A stretch of 64,000 bases of DNA from Novosphingobium sp. EMRT-2 (GCF_005145025.1 NZ_CP039695.1:1979501-2043500); one strand, 5' to 3'. Numbered from the stretch's first letter, positions 35,619 to 44,798 are shown. The notes: generated from the letters alone by a model not told the origin. Numbers and translations are program-made.

Positions 35619-37886
35619 TTACTGCGCCACACCGGCCGCCGCGAGCACGGCCAGGGTGAGGATGTCCGGCGCGATCGCGGTCATCGGCGCGATCTGCACG
35701 GGCTTTTCCATGCCCAGCAGCATCGGCCCGATCACCGCGTTGCCCGCCAGTTCGCGCAGCAGCTTGGCCGAGATGTTGGCCGATTGCAGCCCCGGCATGA
35801 TGAGCACGTTGGCCGGCCCCGACAGGCGGCTGAACGGGTAGTTCGCCATGACCTTGGGGTTGAGCGCGGCATCGGGCGCCATTTCGCCTTCGTATTCGAA
35901 GCCGGGGTTCGTCTCGTCCAGGATCGAAACCGCGCCGCGGATCGGCTCCACCCAGCGCCCCATCGGATTGCCGAAGGTGGAGAACGACAGGAACGCCACG
36001 CGCGGTTCGTGACCCATGCGGCGGGCGACGGCCGCCGTTTCCACCGCCATGTGGGCCAGGTCTTCCGCGCTCGGCCGCTCGTTGACGGTCGTATCGGCCA
36101 GGAACACGGTGTAGTTCTTGGCGACCATCAGGTGAATCCCGAAGGGCACCTTGCCCGGCGCGGGATCGAGCACCTGCCGCACTTCCTTCAGCGTCTGCGA
36201 GAAGGTGCGCGTCATGCCGGTGATCAGAGCATCGGCATGGCCGAGCTTGACCAGTGCCGAGGCGAAGACGTTGCGATCCTGGTTGACCATGCGGCGCACG
36301 TCGCGCTCCAGGAAGCCGCGCCGCTGGAGCCGTTCATAGAGCATCTCGACCATCGCCGGCACGTGCGGGCTGATCGCCGAATTGTGGATCTCGAAGCTGT
36401 CCGGATTACCGATGCCGAGTTCGACGAGCTTGTCGCGCACCAGCTGATCGCGGCCCACCAGCACCGGTTCGCCATAGCCGAAATCGCGGAACTGCACGGC
36501 GGCGCGCAGCACCACCTCGTTCTCCGCCTCGGCGAAGACCACCCGCTTGGGGTTGCGCTTCACCTGGGCATAGACGTTGGTCAGCACCGAGGTCGTCGGG
36601 TTGAGCCGCGCCTTCAGATCGTGGCGATAGGCGTCGAAATCCTCGATCGGCTTCATCGCCACGCCCGAATCCATCGCCGCCTTGGCCACGGCGGAGGACA
36701 CCACTTCCATCAGGCGCGGATCGAACGGCGCGGGAATGATGTAGTCGTGCCCGAACTGCATCGACTGCCCGCCATAGGCGGCGGCGACTTCCTCCGGCAC
36801 CGGGCGACGGGCCAGTTCGGCGATCGCCTCGGCGGCGGCGATCTTCATCTCCTCGTTGATCGCGGTCGCCCGAACGTCCAGCGCGCCGCGGAAGATGAAG
36901 GGGAAGCCCAGCACGTTGTTGACCTGGTTCGGATAGTCCGAACGGCCGGTGGCGATGATGCAGTCCGGCCGGGCCGCCTTGGCTTCGGGCGGCGTGATTT
37001 CCGGATCGGGATTGGCCATCGCGAAGATGATCGGCTGCGGGGCCATGGCCTTGACGTATTCCGGCTTGAGCGCGCCGGCGGCGGACAGGCCCAGGAAGAT
37101 GTCCGCGCCCACCAGCGCCTCTTCCAGCGTGCGCGCCGGCGTATCAACCGCGTGCGCGCTTTTCCACTGGTCCATGCCGTCGGACCGGCCGCGCCAGATC
37201 GTGCCCGAACGGTCGCACATGATGACGTTGTCGTGGCGCACGCCCATCGCCTTGATCAGCGCGGTGCAGGCGATCGCCGCCGCGCCCGCGCCATTGACCA
37301 CGACTTTCACGTCCTTGAGATCGCGCCCAGTCAGATGGCAGGCATTGACGAGGCCGGCGGCGGTGATGATCGCGGTACCGTGCTGGTCATCGTGCATCAC
37401 CGGAATCTTCAGGCGTTCGCGCAGCGCCTGTTCGATGATGAAGCATTCGGGCGCCTTGATGTCTTCCAGGTTGATGCCGCCGAAGCTGGGCTCCAGCAGC
37501 GCCACCGCGTTGATGAAGGCTTCCGGGTCTTCGGTGGCGACTTCGATGTCGATCGAATCGACGTCGGCGAAGCGCTTGAACAGCACCGCCTTGCCTTCCA
37601 TCACCGGCTTCGAGGCGAGCGCCCCCAGATTGCCGAGGCCGAGGATGGCCGTACCGTTGGAGATCACCGCGACCAGGTTGCCCTTGGCGGTATAGTCATA
37701 GGCCGTCGCCGGATCGTCCGCGATGGCGCGCACGGGCACGGCCACGCCGGGCGAATAGGCAAGGCTGAGATCGCGCTGCGTCGCCATGGGCTTGCTGGCG
37801 ATGATCTCGATTTTGCCGGGCCGGATCGTGTTGTGGTAGAACAACGCCTCGCGTTCGGTGAAACGGACGTTGCTTTCCTCTGACAT
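35619..37886 (-). CDS. maeB: NADP-dependent malic enzyme with C-terminal phosphotransacetylase-like domain
   Basis: Converts malate to pyruvate, CO2 and NADPH. The 755-residue length is that of MaeB-type hybrids: malic N-terminal domain (YSPGVAVPVRAI), NAD(P)-binding domain (VVNGAGAAAIAC; FAMANPDPEITP), then a PTA-like domain from about residue 430 that is catalytically dead in known members and serves oligomerisation and acetyl-CoA sensing. GGGAG precedes the ATG. Single-gene unit, convergent with the TetR gene. Confidence 0.95.
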   Translation of the reverse strand: MSEESNVRFTEREALFYHNTIRPGKIEIIASKPMATQRDLSLAYSPGVAVPVRAIADDPATAYDYTAKGNLVAVISNGTAILGLGNLGALASKPVMEGKAVLFKRFADVDSIDIEVATEDPEAFINAVALLEPSFGGINLEDIKAPECFIIEQALRERLKIPVMHDDQHGTAIITAAGLVNACHLTGRDLKDVKVVVNGAGAAAIACTALIKAMGVRHDNVIMCDRSGTIWRGRSDGMDQWKSAHAVDTPARTLEEALVGADIFLGLSAAGALKPEYVKAMAPQPIIFAMANPDPEITPPEAKAARPDCIIATGRSDYPNQVNNVLGFPFIFRGALDVRATAINEEMKIAAAEAIAELARRPVPEEVAAAYGGQSMQFGHDYIIPAPFDPRLMEVVSSAVAKAAMDSGVAMKPIEDFDAYRHDLKARLNPTTSVLTNVYAQVKRNPKRVVFAEAENEVVLRAAVQFRDFGYGEPVLVGRDQLVRDKLVELGIGNPDSFEIHNSAISPHVPAMVEMLYERLQRRGFLERDVRRMVNQDRNVFASALVKLGHADALITGMTRTFSQTLKEVRQVLDPAPGKVPFGIHLMVAKNYTVFLADTTVNERPSAEDLAHMAVETAAVARRMGHEPRVAFLSFSTFGNPMGRWVEPIRGAVSILDETNPGFEYEGEMAPDAALNPKVMANYPFSRLSGPANVLIMPGLQSANISAKLLRELAGNAVIGPMLLGMEKPVQIAPMTAIAPDILTLAVLAAAGVAQ

Positions 37887-37934
37887 GCAAATGCTCCCAC
37901 GCTGGGTGGACCGGACAGGGCCGGCCGGGCGGTG

Positions 37935-39569
37935 TCAGAAGTCCCTAGGCTTCCAGTTCGGAAAACCCAAGGGTCTGACGGCAAAAAGCAGACTGCGCCC
38001 ATCCTGCCACACGAGCTGGAGGCGCGGATCGGGGCGGCGCGGCAGGCCGGTGTCGATCAGCCAGACATAGTCCACCCGCTCGATCGGCGCATACTTCAGT
38101 GCGGAATCCACGCTGCGCAGGCGGCCACTCTGGCAATTGGGCGACCACACGAATTCGGACGGGTCGGCGGTGAAGTTGCGGCCGGGGCGGAAGCGCGGCA
38201 CCACCATGTGCAGCCCCGGCACCGCCCAGTTGTCGTTCACCCAGGCCTGGCGATAGAGGCTGGCAAGGCTGGCGAGATGATCGCGCCGCGTGTTGCGCCA
38301 GCTTTCCTCGATGCAGGTATGTTCGACGAAAGCCAGCACGCGGCTGCCGGGCTGGACGTGGTGCAGCGCCGCAAGCTGGCGCTTGTAGTCCTGCGCGTAG
38401 TCGGCGAAGCTGGCGCCGGTCACCACCAGCCGCACGCCCAGCAGCGCCATGCCGATATAGGCCACCGCGCGGGCATAGGAAGGCTTCGCCTGGCTCCAGT
38501 CCTGCAGCGCCAGCAGCAGCATCGCCGCCACCGGCAGCAGGCGGATGTCCACGAAGGCGCTGCCGTTGATGTCGCTGGGAATGGCCACGAACAGCAGCAG
38601 CACCAGCAGGCCGGGCAGGCCCTGCCGCCAGCTCCACCGCGCGCCGGCCAGCCAGCCGCACAGGATCAGGCCGAAGCAGGCGATCGTCGTCGCCGCGTCG
38701 AGCACGAGCGACTGGTCGCGCAGCGTCAGCACGAACGACCAAGCCTTCTGATCCCAGCGCCAGCGGTTCATGCTGGCGACCGGTTCGGGCGAGAACGTCT
38801 TCCACAGCACCACCACCAGCACAGTCGTCAACAGCGGCCAGCAGGTGACGAACAGGCGCTTGGCGATCGCCTTCCAGTCCAGCTCGCGCGCCAGCGGGCG
38901 CCAGCGCGAAGGCCGCCAGCTTCCCGCGGGGAGCCGGTCGATCTCGCGCCCCAGCGCCGCGCCGCCGACCAGCAGCGCCAGCAGCACGCCGCCGATGGCA
39001 TGGCACAGCATGGCGACCGGCTGCGCCACGATCAGCATCGCGGCGCGCTTCTTCGGCTGGTTTTCGAGCCAGACCGAAGCGGCGAAGGCCGACAGCGAAA
39101 GCCCGGTGGCGAGGATGTAGTTGAGGAAACCCGTCAGCAGCGGAAAGCTGAACACGAACATCAGCGCCCAGGCGGTGGCATGGCCGCCGCGCGGATTGAG
39201 CACGCGCGCCGTGGCCAGACCGCCGCCGGCGAACAGGCCGGTCGCCAGCACCGTGCTCCACCACCCGGCGGCCAGAATGCCGAACTGCGCGCCCAGCAGC
39301 TTCATCAGCACACCGCCGCCGATGTTCAGGGTGAACACCCATTTCCAGGTGAAGTAGCGTTCCAGCGGGTTGCCGGGGCCGGCGGCCTCGATCGCGGCGG
39401 CGCCCATGTGGCCCGGCACGTCGATCAGCGGCGGCACTTCCACCAGCGCGAACGGCAGGCACACCAACAGGACCGTGAGCACGATGCCCGGCGCGGAGAG
39501 CCACGGGAGCGCCGCGGCATGCCAATCGAACGACCAGGCCTTGGGACGGCCTCTTTGCTGGCTTTGCAT
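37935..39569 (-). CDS. Polytopic membrane protein of unknown function
   Basis: A 544-residue protein with about ten to eleven membrane helices in its first 400 residues and a soluble C-terminal domain of about 140 residues (Cys/Trp-containing: HTCIEESWRNTRRDH, SPNCQSGRLRSVD). The layout, with a PPLIDVPGHMGA loop after the first helix, recalls GT-C type glycosyltransferases or their relatives, but no clear catalytic motif was verified. CAGGGG precedes the ATG at 39569. The frame is open further upstream to 39629. Divergent from mutS with very little space. Confidence 0.72.
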   Translation of the reverse strand: MQSQQRGRPKAWSFDWHAAALPWLSAPGIVLTVLLVCLPFALVEVPPLIDVPGHMGAAAIEAAGPGNPLERYFTWKWVFTLNIGGGVLMKLLGAQFGILAAGWWSTVLATGLFAGGGLATARVLNPRGGHATAWALMFVFSFPLLTGFLNYILATGLSLSAFAASVWLENQPKKRAAMLIVAQPVAMLCHAIGGVLLALLVGGAALGREIDRLPAGSWRPSRWRPLARELDWKAIAKRLFVTCWPLLTTVLVVVLWKTFSPEPVASMNRWRWDQKAWSFVLTLRDQSLVLDAATTIACFGLILCGWLAGARWSWRQGLPGLLVLLLFVAIPSDINGSAFVDIRLLPVAAMLLLALQDWSQAKPSYARAVAYIGMALLGVRLVVTGASFADYAQDYKRQLAALHHVQPGSRVLAFVEHTCIEESWRNTRRDHLASLASLYRQAWVNDNWAVPGLHMVVPRFRPGRNFTADPSEFVWSPNCQSGRLRSVDSALKYAPIERVDYVWLIDTGLPRRPDPRLQLVWQDGRSLLFAVRPLGFPNWKPRDF

Positions 39570-39636
39570 GAGCCCCTGTCGATATCCGGCTTCGATGGTT
39601 TGTGAAAACCCCGCGCTTCGTCTAGCCACTCGCGCC

Positions 39637-42237
39637 GTGACGCCAAATGCCCCAACTCCGATGATGGCGCAATATCTTGCGCTCAGACAGCAGGCGGGAG
39701 ACTGCCTGCTATTCTACCGGATGGGCGATTTCTTCGAACTTTTCTTCGACGACGCGAAAATCGCCGCACACGTGCTGGACATCGCGCTGACCAGCCGGGG
39801 CGAACACGGCGGCGCGCCGATCCCGATGTGCGGGGTGCCGGTGCATGCGGCCGAATCGTACCTGGCCCGGCTGATCAAGGCGGGCTGCCGCGTCGCCATT
39901 GCCGAGCAGGTGGAAACGCCCGAGGAAGCGAAGAAGCGCGGCGGTTCGAAGGCGCTGGTCGCGCGCGACATCGTCCGCTTCGTCACCGCCGGCACGCTGA
40001 CCGAGGAAGCGCTGCTGGAACCGCGCCGCGCCAACGTGCTGGCGGCGGTGTGCGAGGTGCGCGGGCTGGTGGGCATTGCCGCCTGCGACATTTCCACCGG
40101 CCGCATGGAGCTGGAGGAGTGCGAGCCGGCGGCGATGGGCGCGGCGCTGGCCCGGCTGGGCGCGAGCGAGATCGTCGCCAGCGAAGACTGGGCCGATGCC
40201 CCGTTCGACGCGGTGCGGCGGCCGGGGCGTGGCTTTGACAGCAACGCCGGCGAGGCACGGCTCAAGGATCTGCACGGCGTGTCCACGCTCGACGGTTTCG
40301 GTGCGTTCACCCGGCCGATGCTGGCGGCGGCGAACGGGCTGGTCGACTACCTCGACCATGTCGGGCGCGGCCGCCTGCCGCTGCTGCTGCCCCCGGTGGC
40401 GCGCACCGCGGGCGGCCACATGGCGATGGACGAAGCGACACGCGCTAGCCTCGAAATCCTGGTTTCCACCGGCGGCACGCGCAAGGGCAGCCTGTGCGAA
40501 GCGATCGACCGCTGCGTGACCGGCGCGGGCGCGCGGCTCCTGGCCGAGGACCTCTCCGCGCCGCTGACCGATGCGCCGGCGATTCGCGCACGGCTGGAAC
40601 TGGTCGGCTGGCTGCACGACGATCCGCTGCTGCGCGCCGACCTGCGCGCGATCCTGAAGGCCGCGCCCGACATCGGCCGCGCGCTGGGCCGGGTCGTCGC
40701 CGGGCGGGGCAGCCCGCGCGATCTGGGGCAGCTGCGCGACGGCCTGTCCGAAGCCTGGCGGCTGCGCGAGGTGCTCACCGCGAGCGCACTAAGGCCGGCG
40801 CTGGCCGAGGCGCTGCTGCCGGCGCTGGGCGGGCACGGCGCGCTGATCGATCTCTATGTCCGCGCGCTGGTGCCCGCGCCGCCGACCGAACGCGCGCAGG
40901 GCGGGTTCATCGCGGAAGGCTATGACGCGGCGCTCGACGAACTGCGCCGCGCCGCCGGCAATTCGCGCCGCGCCATCGCCGCGCTGGAAGCGAAGTACCG
41001 CGATGAGACCGGCGTTTCCGCGCTGAAGATCCGCCACAACGGCGTGCTCGGCTATTTCATCGAAGTGCCCGCGCGCCACGCCGACAAGCTGATGCTGCCC
41101 GACAGCGGCTTCACCCACCGCCAGACGATGGCCGGCGCGGTGCGCTTCAACGCGCTGGCGCTGCACGAGGAGGCGAGCCGCATCGCCGAGGCGGGCGGGC
41201 ATGCGCTGGCGGCCGAGGAAGCGCATTTCGAGGAGCTGGTCGCCGCCGCCGTCGCCGCGCGCGAAGGCATCGCCGCCACCGCCGCCGCGCTGGCGCGGAT
41301 CGACGTCGCCTGCGGGCAGGCCGAACGCGCGGCCGAAGGCGGCTGGGCGCTGCCGCATGTCGTGGCCGAGCCCGTGCTGGACATCGCCGGTGGACGGCAT
41401 CCGGTGGTGGAAGCGGCGCTCGCGGCCAAGGGCGAACGCTTCGTCGCCAACGATTGCCGGCTCGCGCCCGAGGACCGGCTGTGGCTGGTCGGCGGCCCCA
41501 ACATGGGCGGCAAGTCCACCTTCCTGCGCCAGAACGCGCTGATCGTGCTGCTGGCGCAAGCGGGCGGGTTCGTGCCCGCCGACGCCGCGACGATCGGCAT
41601 GGTCGACCGGCTGTTCAGCCGCGTCGGCGCGTCGGACAACCTCGCGCGCGGGCGATCGACCTTCATGGTCGAGATGGTGGAGACCGCCGCCATTCTCGCG
41701 CAGGCCAGCGAACGCAGCTTCGTCATCCTCGACGAAGTGGGGCGCGGCACCTCGACGTACGACGGCCTCGCGCTCGCCTGGGCGGTGGTGGAGGCGGTCC
41801 ACGAGGTCAACCGCTGCCGTTGCCTGTTCGCCACGCATTACCACGAACTCGCGCGGCTGGCCGAAAGCTGCGACGCGCTGTCGCTCCACCATGTCCGCGC
41901 GCGCGAATGGAAGGGCGACTTGGTACTGCTGCACGAACTGGCCGAAGGGCCGGCGGACAAGAGCTATGGCCTCGCCGTCGCCCGGCTGGCCGGCGTGCCC
42001 GCGCCGGTGGTCAAGCGCGCCAAGGCGGTGCTCGACAAGCTGGAGAAAGGCCGCGCCTCCACCGGGGGCCTGGCCGCCGGGCTGGACGACCTGCCGCTGT
42101 TCGCCGCCGCGATCGAGGCGGTGGAGGAGAAGGTCGATGCCTTGCGCGACCGGCTCAACGGGCTGGACATCGACGCGCTGTCCCCGCGCGAGGCCTTGGA
42201 CCTGCTTTACCAACTGAAGGCGCAGGCGAATGGTTGA
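39637..42237 (+). CDS. mutS: DNA mismatch repair protein MutS
   Basis: Mismatch-recognition ATPase, about 866 residues. The mismatch-binding domain opens with TPMMAQYLALRQ and the Phe-x-Glu wedge in GDFFELFFDD. The ATPase domain has Walker A GGPNMGGKSTFLRQ, the LDEVGRGTSTYDGLA Walker B/signature and THYHELARLA. The start is uncertain: ATG 39661 would begin at MMAQYL and lose the conserved Thr-Pro before it, so GTG 39637 (giving TPNAPTPMM) is preferred; ATG 39595 is also in frame. The next gene overlaps its last 8 bases. Confidence 0.95.
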   Translation: MTPNAPTPMMAQYLALRQQAGDCLLFYRMGDFFELFFDDAKIAAHVLDIALTSRGEHGGAPIPMCGVPVHAAESYLARLIKAGCRVAIAEQVETPEEAKKRGGSKALVARDIVRFVTAGTLTEEALLEPRRANVLAAVCEVRGLVGIAACDISTGRMELEECEPAAMGAALARLGASEIVASEDWADAPFDAVRRPGRGFDSNAGEARLKDLHGVSTLDGFGAFTRPMLAAANGLVDYLDHVGRGRLPLLLPPVARTAGGHMAMDEATRASLEILVSTGGTRKGSLCEAIDRCVTGAGARLLAEDLSAPLTDAPAIRARLELVGWLHDDPLLRADLRAILKAAPDIGRALGRVVAGRGSPRDLGQLRDGLSEAWRLREVLTASALRPALAEALLPALGGHGALIDLYVRALVPAPPTERAQGGFIAEGYDAALDELRRAAGNSRRAIAALEAKYRDETGVSALKIRHNGVLGYFIEVPARHADKLMLPDSGFTHRQTMAGAVRFNALALHEEASRIAEAGGHALAAEEAHFEELVAAAVAAREGIAATAAALARIDVACGQAERAAEGGWALPHVVAEPVLDIAGGRHPVVEAALAAKGERFVANDCRLAPEDRLWLVGGPNMGGKSTFLRQNALIVLLAQAGGFVPADAATIGMVDRLFSRVGASDNLARGRSTFMVEMVETAAILAQASERSFVILDEVGRGTSTYDGLALAWAVVEAVHEVNRCRCLFATHYHELARLAESCDALSLHHVRAREWKGDLVLLHELAEGPADKSYGLAVARLAGVPAPVVKRAKAVLDKLEKGRASTGGLAAGLDDLPLFAAAIEAVEEKVDALRDRLNGLDIDALSPREALDLLYQLKAQANG

Positions 42238-42838
42238 ACTTACCCCGCTCGGCAACCGGCGCGTGCTGTTCGTGATGGCGGCGGAACCGGAATACGGCCC
42301 GCACTTGCGCGCGCGCTTCACCCCGCTGATCACCGGCATCGGCCCGGTGGAGGCCGCGCTGCACACCGGCGTGGCGCTGGCCCGGCTGGACGCGGCGGGG
42401 CAATTGCCGGACCTGATCGTCTGCCTCGGCTCGGCCGGATCGCGCCGCTGCGCGCTGGGCTCGGTCCACCAGATCGCCAGCGTCTCGTGGCGCGACATGG
42501 ACGCCTCGCCGCTCGGCATCGAACCCGGCGTGGTGCCTTATCTCGACGAGCCGAAAGAGCTTCCGCTGGAAACCCCGCTGGACCTGCCGGTCGCCACGCT
42601 ATCCAGCGGGGGCGACGTGGTCAGCGGCGACCACTGGGACCACGTCTCGGCCGACATGGTCGACATGGAAACCTACGCCGTCGCCCGCGCCGCGCGCACC
42701 TTCGGCGTGCCGCTGATCGGCCTGCGCGGCGTCAGCGACGGCCCCGGCGAACTGGCGGGCGCACACGACTGGCACAAGCTGCTGGGCTACCTCGATGGGG
42801 AGCTGGCCAAGGCGGTGGACTTGTTGCACGGGCTGTAG
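42230..42838 (+). CDS. MTA/SAH nucleosidase-like protein (PNP/UDP phosphorylase superfamily)
   Basis: A 202-residue nucleosidase expected to split 5'-methylthioadenosine or S-adenosylhomocysteine into adenine and a thio-sugar. Family features seen: FVMAAEPEYGP at the start, a CLGSAGSRR region, the ribose-binding VDMETYAVARAA and GLRGVSDGPGE with the catalytic Asp. It is somewhat shorter than E. coli MtnN (232). Translation is probably coupled to mutS through an 8-base overlap. Confidence 0.8.
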   Translation: MVELTPLGNRRVLFVMAAEPEYGPHLRARFTPLITGIGPVEAALHTGVALARLDAAGQLPDLIVCLGSAGSRRCALGSVHQIASVSWRDMDASPLGIEPGVVPYLDEPKELPLETPLDLPVATLSSGGDVVSGDHWDHVSADMVDMETYAVARAARTFGVPLIGLRGVSDGPGELAGAHDWHKLLGYLDGELAKAVDLLHGL

Positions 42839-42851
42839 GCGCGTAACCGCC

Positions 42852-42930
42852 TGAGATCCCGGCTTTCGCCGGGATGACGAAGACAAAATAGGACCGTCAT
42901 GCCAGCGCAGGCTGGCATCTCAAGCCACCA
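42852..42930. repeat. Left copy of a composite palindromic repeat (R1+R2)
   Basis: Two palindromes in fixed order. R1 at 42856-42875 has 8-base arms ATCCCGGC/GCCGGGAT around TTTC. R2 at 42899-42918 has 8-base arms ATGCCAGC/GCTGGCAT around GCAG. Flanking bases (CTGAG before R1; GACGAAGA after it; CCGTC before R2; CTCAAGCCACC after it) recur in the right copy. R2 type sequences are known to yield spurious PAQAGI-like peptides in annotated alphaproteobacterial proteins. Confidence 0.88.
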
Positions 42931-42946
42931 GGTGTACCCTCCCGTC

Positions 42947-43237
42947 ATGCGCAAGGGCGGCTGGACCTACATCATGGCGAACAAGCCGCGCGGGGTGCTC
43001 TACGTCGGCGTCACCGCCGATCTGGCGACCCGCGTCGTCCAGCATCGCGAGGGACACGGATCATCCTTCTGCCGCCGTTACAACCTTCAGCGTCTGGTGC
43101 TTGCCGAGGAACACGCGACGATCGAGGACGCGATCCGGCGCGAAAAGGCGCTCAAGGCGTGGAAGCGGGACTGGAAGATCGACCTGATCGAGAAAGCCAA
43201 CCCGGCGTGGGACGATCTCTTCGCGGTCCTTCTGTAG
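42947..43237 (+). CDS. Small single-domain GIY-YIG nuclease
   Basis: A 96-residue protein consisting of little more than a GIY-YIG domain: TYIMANKPRGVLYVGVTADL gives the two signature motifs, ATRVVQHREG the catalytic Arg and His, and the conserved Glu lies in EDAIRREKALKAW. This is the YhbQ/UPF0213-like group abundant in alphaproteobacteria, of unknown function. An in-frame ATG at 42899 lies inside repeat R2 and would add a repeat-encoded peptide, so ATG 42947 is preferred. The gene is exactly framed by two copies of the composite R1+R2 repeat. Confidence 0.85.
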   Translation: MRKGGWTYIMANKPRGVLYVGVTADLATRVVQHREGHGSSFCRRYNLQRLVLAEEHATIEDAIRREKALKAWKRDWKIDLIEKANPAWDDLFAVLL

Positions 43238-43240
43238 CCG

Positions 43241-43322
43241 CCCGAGGTCCCGGCCTTCGCCGGGACGACGAGGATGAAGCCAAAGCCGTCATGCCAGCGC
43301 ACGCTGGCATCTCAGGCTACCG
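43241..43322. repeat. Right copy of the composite palindromic repeat (R1+R2)
   Basis: Same order and orientation as the left copy. R1 at 43247-43266 has arms GTCCCGGC/GCCGGGAC around CTTC; R2 at 43291-43310 has arms ATGCCAGC/GCTGGCAT around GCAC. The outer pair of R1 is G-C here and A-T in the left copy, a compensatory change that keeps the stem. R1 starts within ten bases of the nuclease gene's stop codon. Confidence 0.88.
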
Positions 43323-43350
43323 GGGGCATCCCAGGCCCCCGCGCGAAACA

Positions 43351-44694
43351 TCACAACGACAGGAACAATCCCGCCAGCGCCGCGCTCATCAGGTTGCTGA
43401 GCGCGCCGGCTAGCAGCGCGCGGATGCCGAGTTTGGCGATCATCGGGCGCTGGTTGGGGGCGAGGCCGCCGGTCACCGCCATCTGGATCGCGATCGAGCT
43501 GAAATTGGCGAAACCGCACAGCGCGAACGTCACCAGCGCGACGCTGACCTTGGACAGGCCGGCGTCCTGCCCCAGTTCGATGAAGGCGACGAATTCGTTG
43601 AGCACGATCTTGGTGCCGAACAGGCCGCCCGCCTGCATCGCTTCCGCCCAGGTGGGGGAGCCGAGCAGGTAGAACATCGGCGCGAAGACCGTGCCGAGGA
43701 TCTGCTGGAACGAGAGGTCGGGATAGCCGGCCAGCCCGCCCAGCCAGCCGAGGATGCCGTTGGCGAGCGCCACCAGCGCGACGAAGGCCAGCACCATCGC
43801 GCCCACCGCCACGGCCAGCTTGACCCCGGTCTGCGCACCCTGGCTCGCCGCCATGATCAGGTTGGCGGGGCGTTCCTCGTGTTCTTCCGCCACCGGTTCG
43901 CCGCTGGCGGCGACGCCGGGCTGGCTGGTCACGTCATCGCGGTTCATCGCGGCCGCGGCCATGCCGGCGGGCGGCACCAGCGTCGGCGGATCGTGCGGGT
44001 TGGGCAGCGGATCGGCCGCGACGTCGGCCGGTGTCGGCGGCTCGTCGGGCATCATCGTCTTGGCCATCAGGATGCCGCCCGGCGCCGACATGAACGCGGC
44101 GGCGACCAGATAGTCGATGCGGATGCCCATGCTGGCATAGGCGGCCAGGATCGTGCCCGCCACGCCGGCCATGCCCACCGTCATCACGCAGAACAGCTGC
44201 GAGGGATTGAGCGCGGCGAGATAGGGGCGGATCACCAGCGGCGCCTCGCTCTGCCCCACGAAAATGTTGGACGCGGCGCACAGCGATTCGACCTTGCTGA
44301 TGCCGGTGATCTTTTCCAGCCCGCCGCCGATCCAGCGGATCACCAGCTGCATCACGCCGAGGTAGTAAAGGATCGAGATCAGAGCGGCGAAGAAGATGAT
44401 CACCGGCAGCGCCGAAATGGCGAAGCTGGTCCCGCCGATCTCGGGCTTGGCGAGCGGGCCGAACAGGAACGTCACGCCGGCCTTGGCGAAGCCGAGCAGC
44501 CGCTCCACGCCGTGCGCCGCGGCCTGTAGCGCGGCGTTGCCCCACGGCAGGTAGAGCACCAGCGCGGCGAAACCTGCCTGCAGGGCGAAGGCTGCGCCCA
44601 CCACGCGCGGGCGGATCGCGCGGCGGTTGGTGGAAAGCAGGAAGGCGACCAGCAGGATGATGCCCATCCCGACGAGGCTCAAGACAACGCGCAT
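43351..44694 (-). CDS. NupC-type concentrative nucleoside transporter
   Basis: Inner-membrane nucleoside:cation symporter of the CNT family, 447 residues. Core motifs are present: ASNIFVGQSEAPLVIRPYL in the middle, AAAFMSAPGGILMAKTM, and FGTKIVLNEFVAF with CGFANFSSIAIQ in the second half. A polar insert of about 58 residues (about 218-275, rich in Pro, Asp and Glu) separates the two halves and is absent from E. coli NupC. Ends next to the right repeat copy. Confidence 0.92.
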   Translation of the reverse strand: MRVVLSLVGMGIILLVAFLLSTNRRAIRPRVVGAAFALQAGFAALVLYLPWGNAALQAAAHGVERLLGFAKAGVTFLFGPLAKPEIGGTSFAISALPVIIFFAALISILYYLGVMQLVIRWIGGGLEKITGISKVESLCAASNIFVGQSEAPLVIRPYLAALNPSQLFCVMTVGMAGVAGTILAAYASMGIRIDYLVAAAFMSAPGGILMAKTMMPDEPPTPADVAADPLPNPHDPPTLVPPAGMAAAAMNRDDVTSQPGVAASGEPVAEEHEERPANLIMAASQGAQTGVKLAVAVGAMVLAFVALVALANGILGWLGGLAGYPDLSFQQILGTVFAPMFYLLGSPTWAEAMQAGGLFGTKIVLNEFVAFIELGQDAGLSKVSVALVTFALCGFANFSSIAIQMAVTGGLAPNQRPMIAKLGIRALLAGALSNLMSAALAGLFLSL

Positions 44695-44757
44695 CGGGGG
44701 CTATCGGCTCCGGACGAGGAAGAAGGGAAGGACGAACTGGTTTCTCCTGCTCCTAAA

Positions 44758-44785
44758 CGGGATTTGGCGGCCGGTCAAAATCCCG
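44758..44785 (+). promoter_or_regulatory. Leader hairpin upstream of the YhhQ-like transporter gene
   Basis: CGGGATTT (44758-44765) and AAATCCCG (44778-44785) are perfect 8-base inverted arms with a 12-base loop, 13 bases before the ATG. Because this transporter family handles queuosine precursors, a preQ1-type control element was considered, but no consensus preQ1 riboswitch core was recognised. Confidence 0.4.
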
Positions 44786-44798
44786 CTATCGCCCGTCC

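Noticed and set aside
37945..39525. 526-codon minus-strand frame beside the large membrane protein
   Set aside because: It overlaps the membrane protein gene in another frame and is Arg/Gly/Ala-rich with no membrane pattern.
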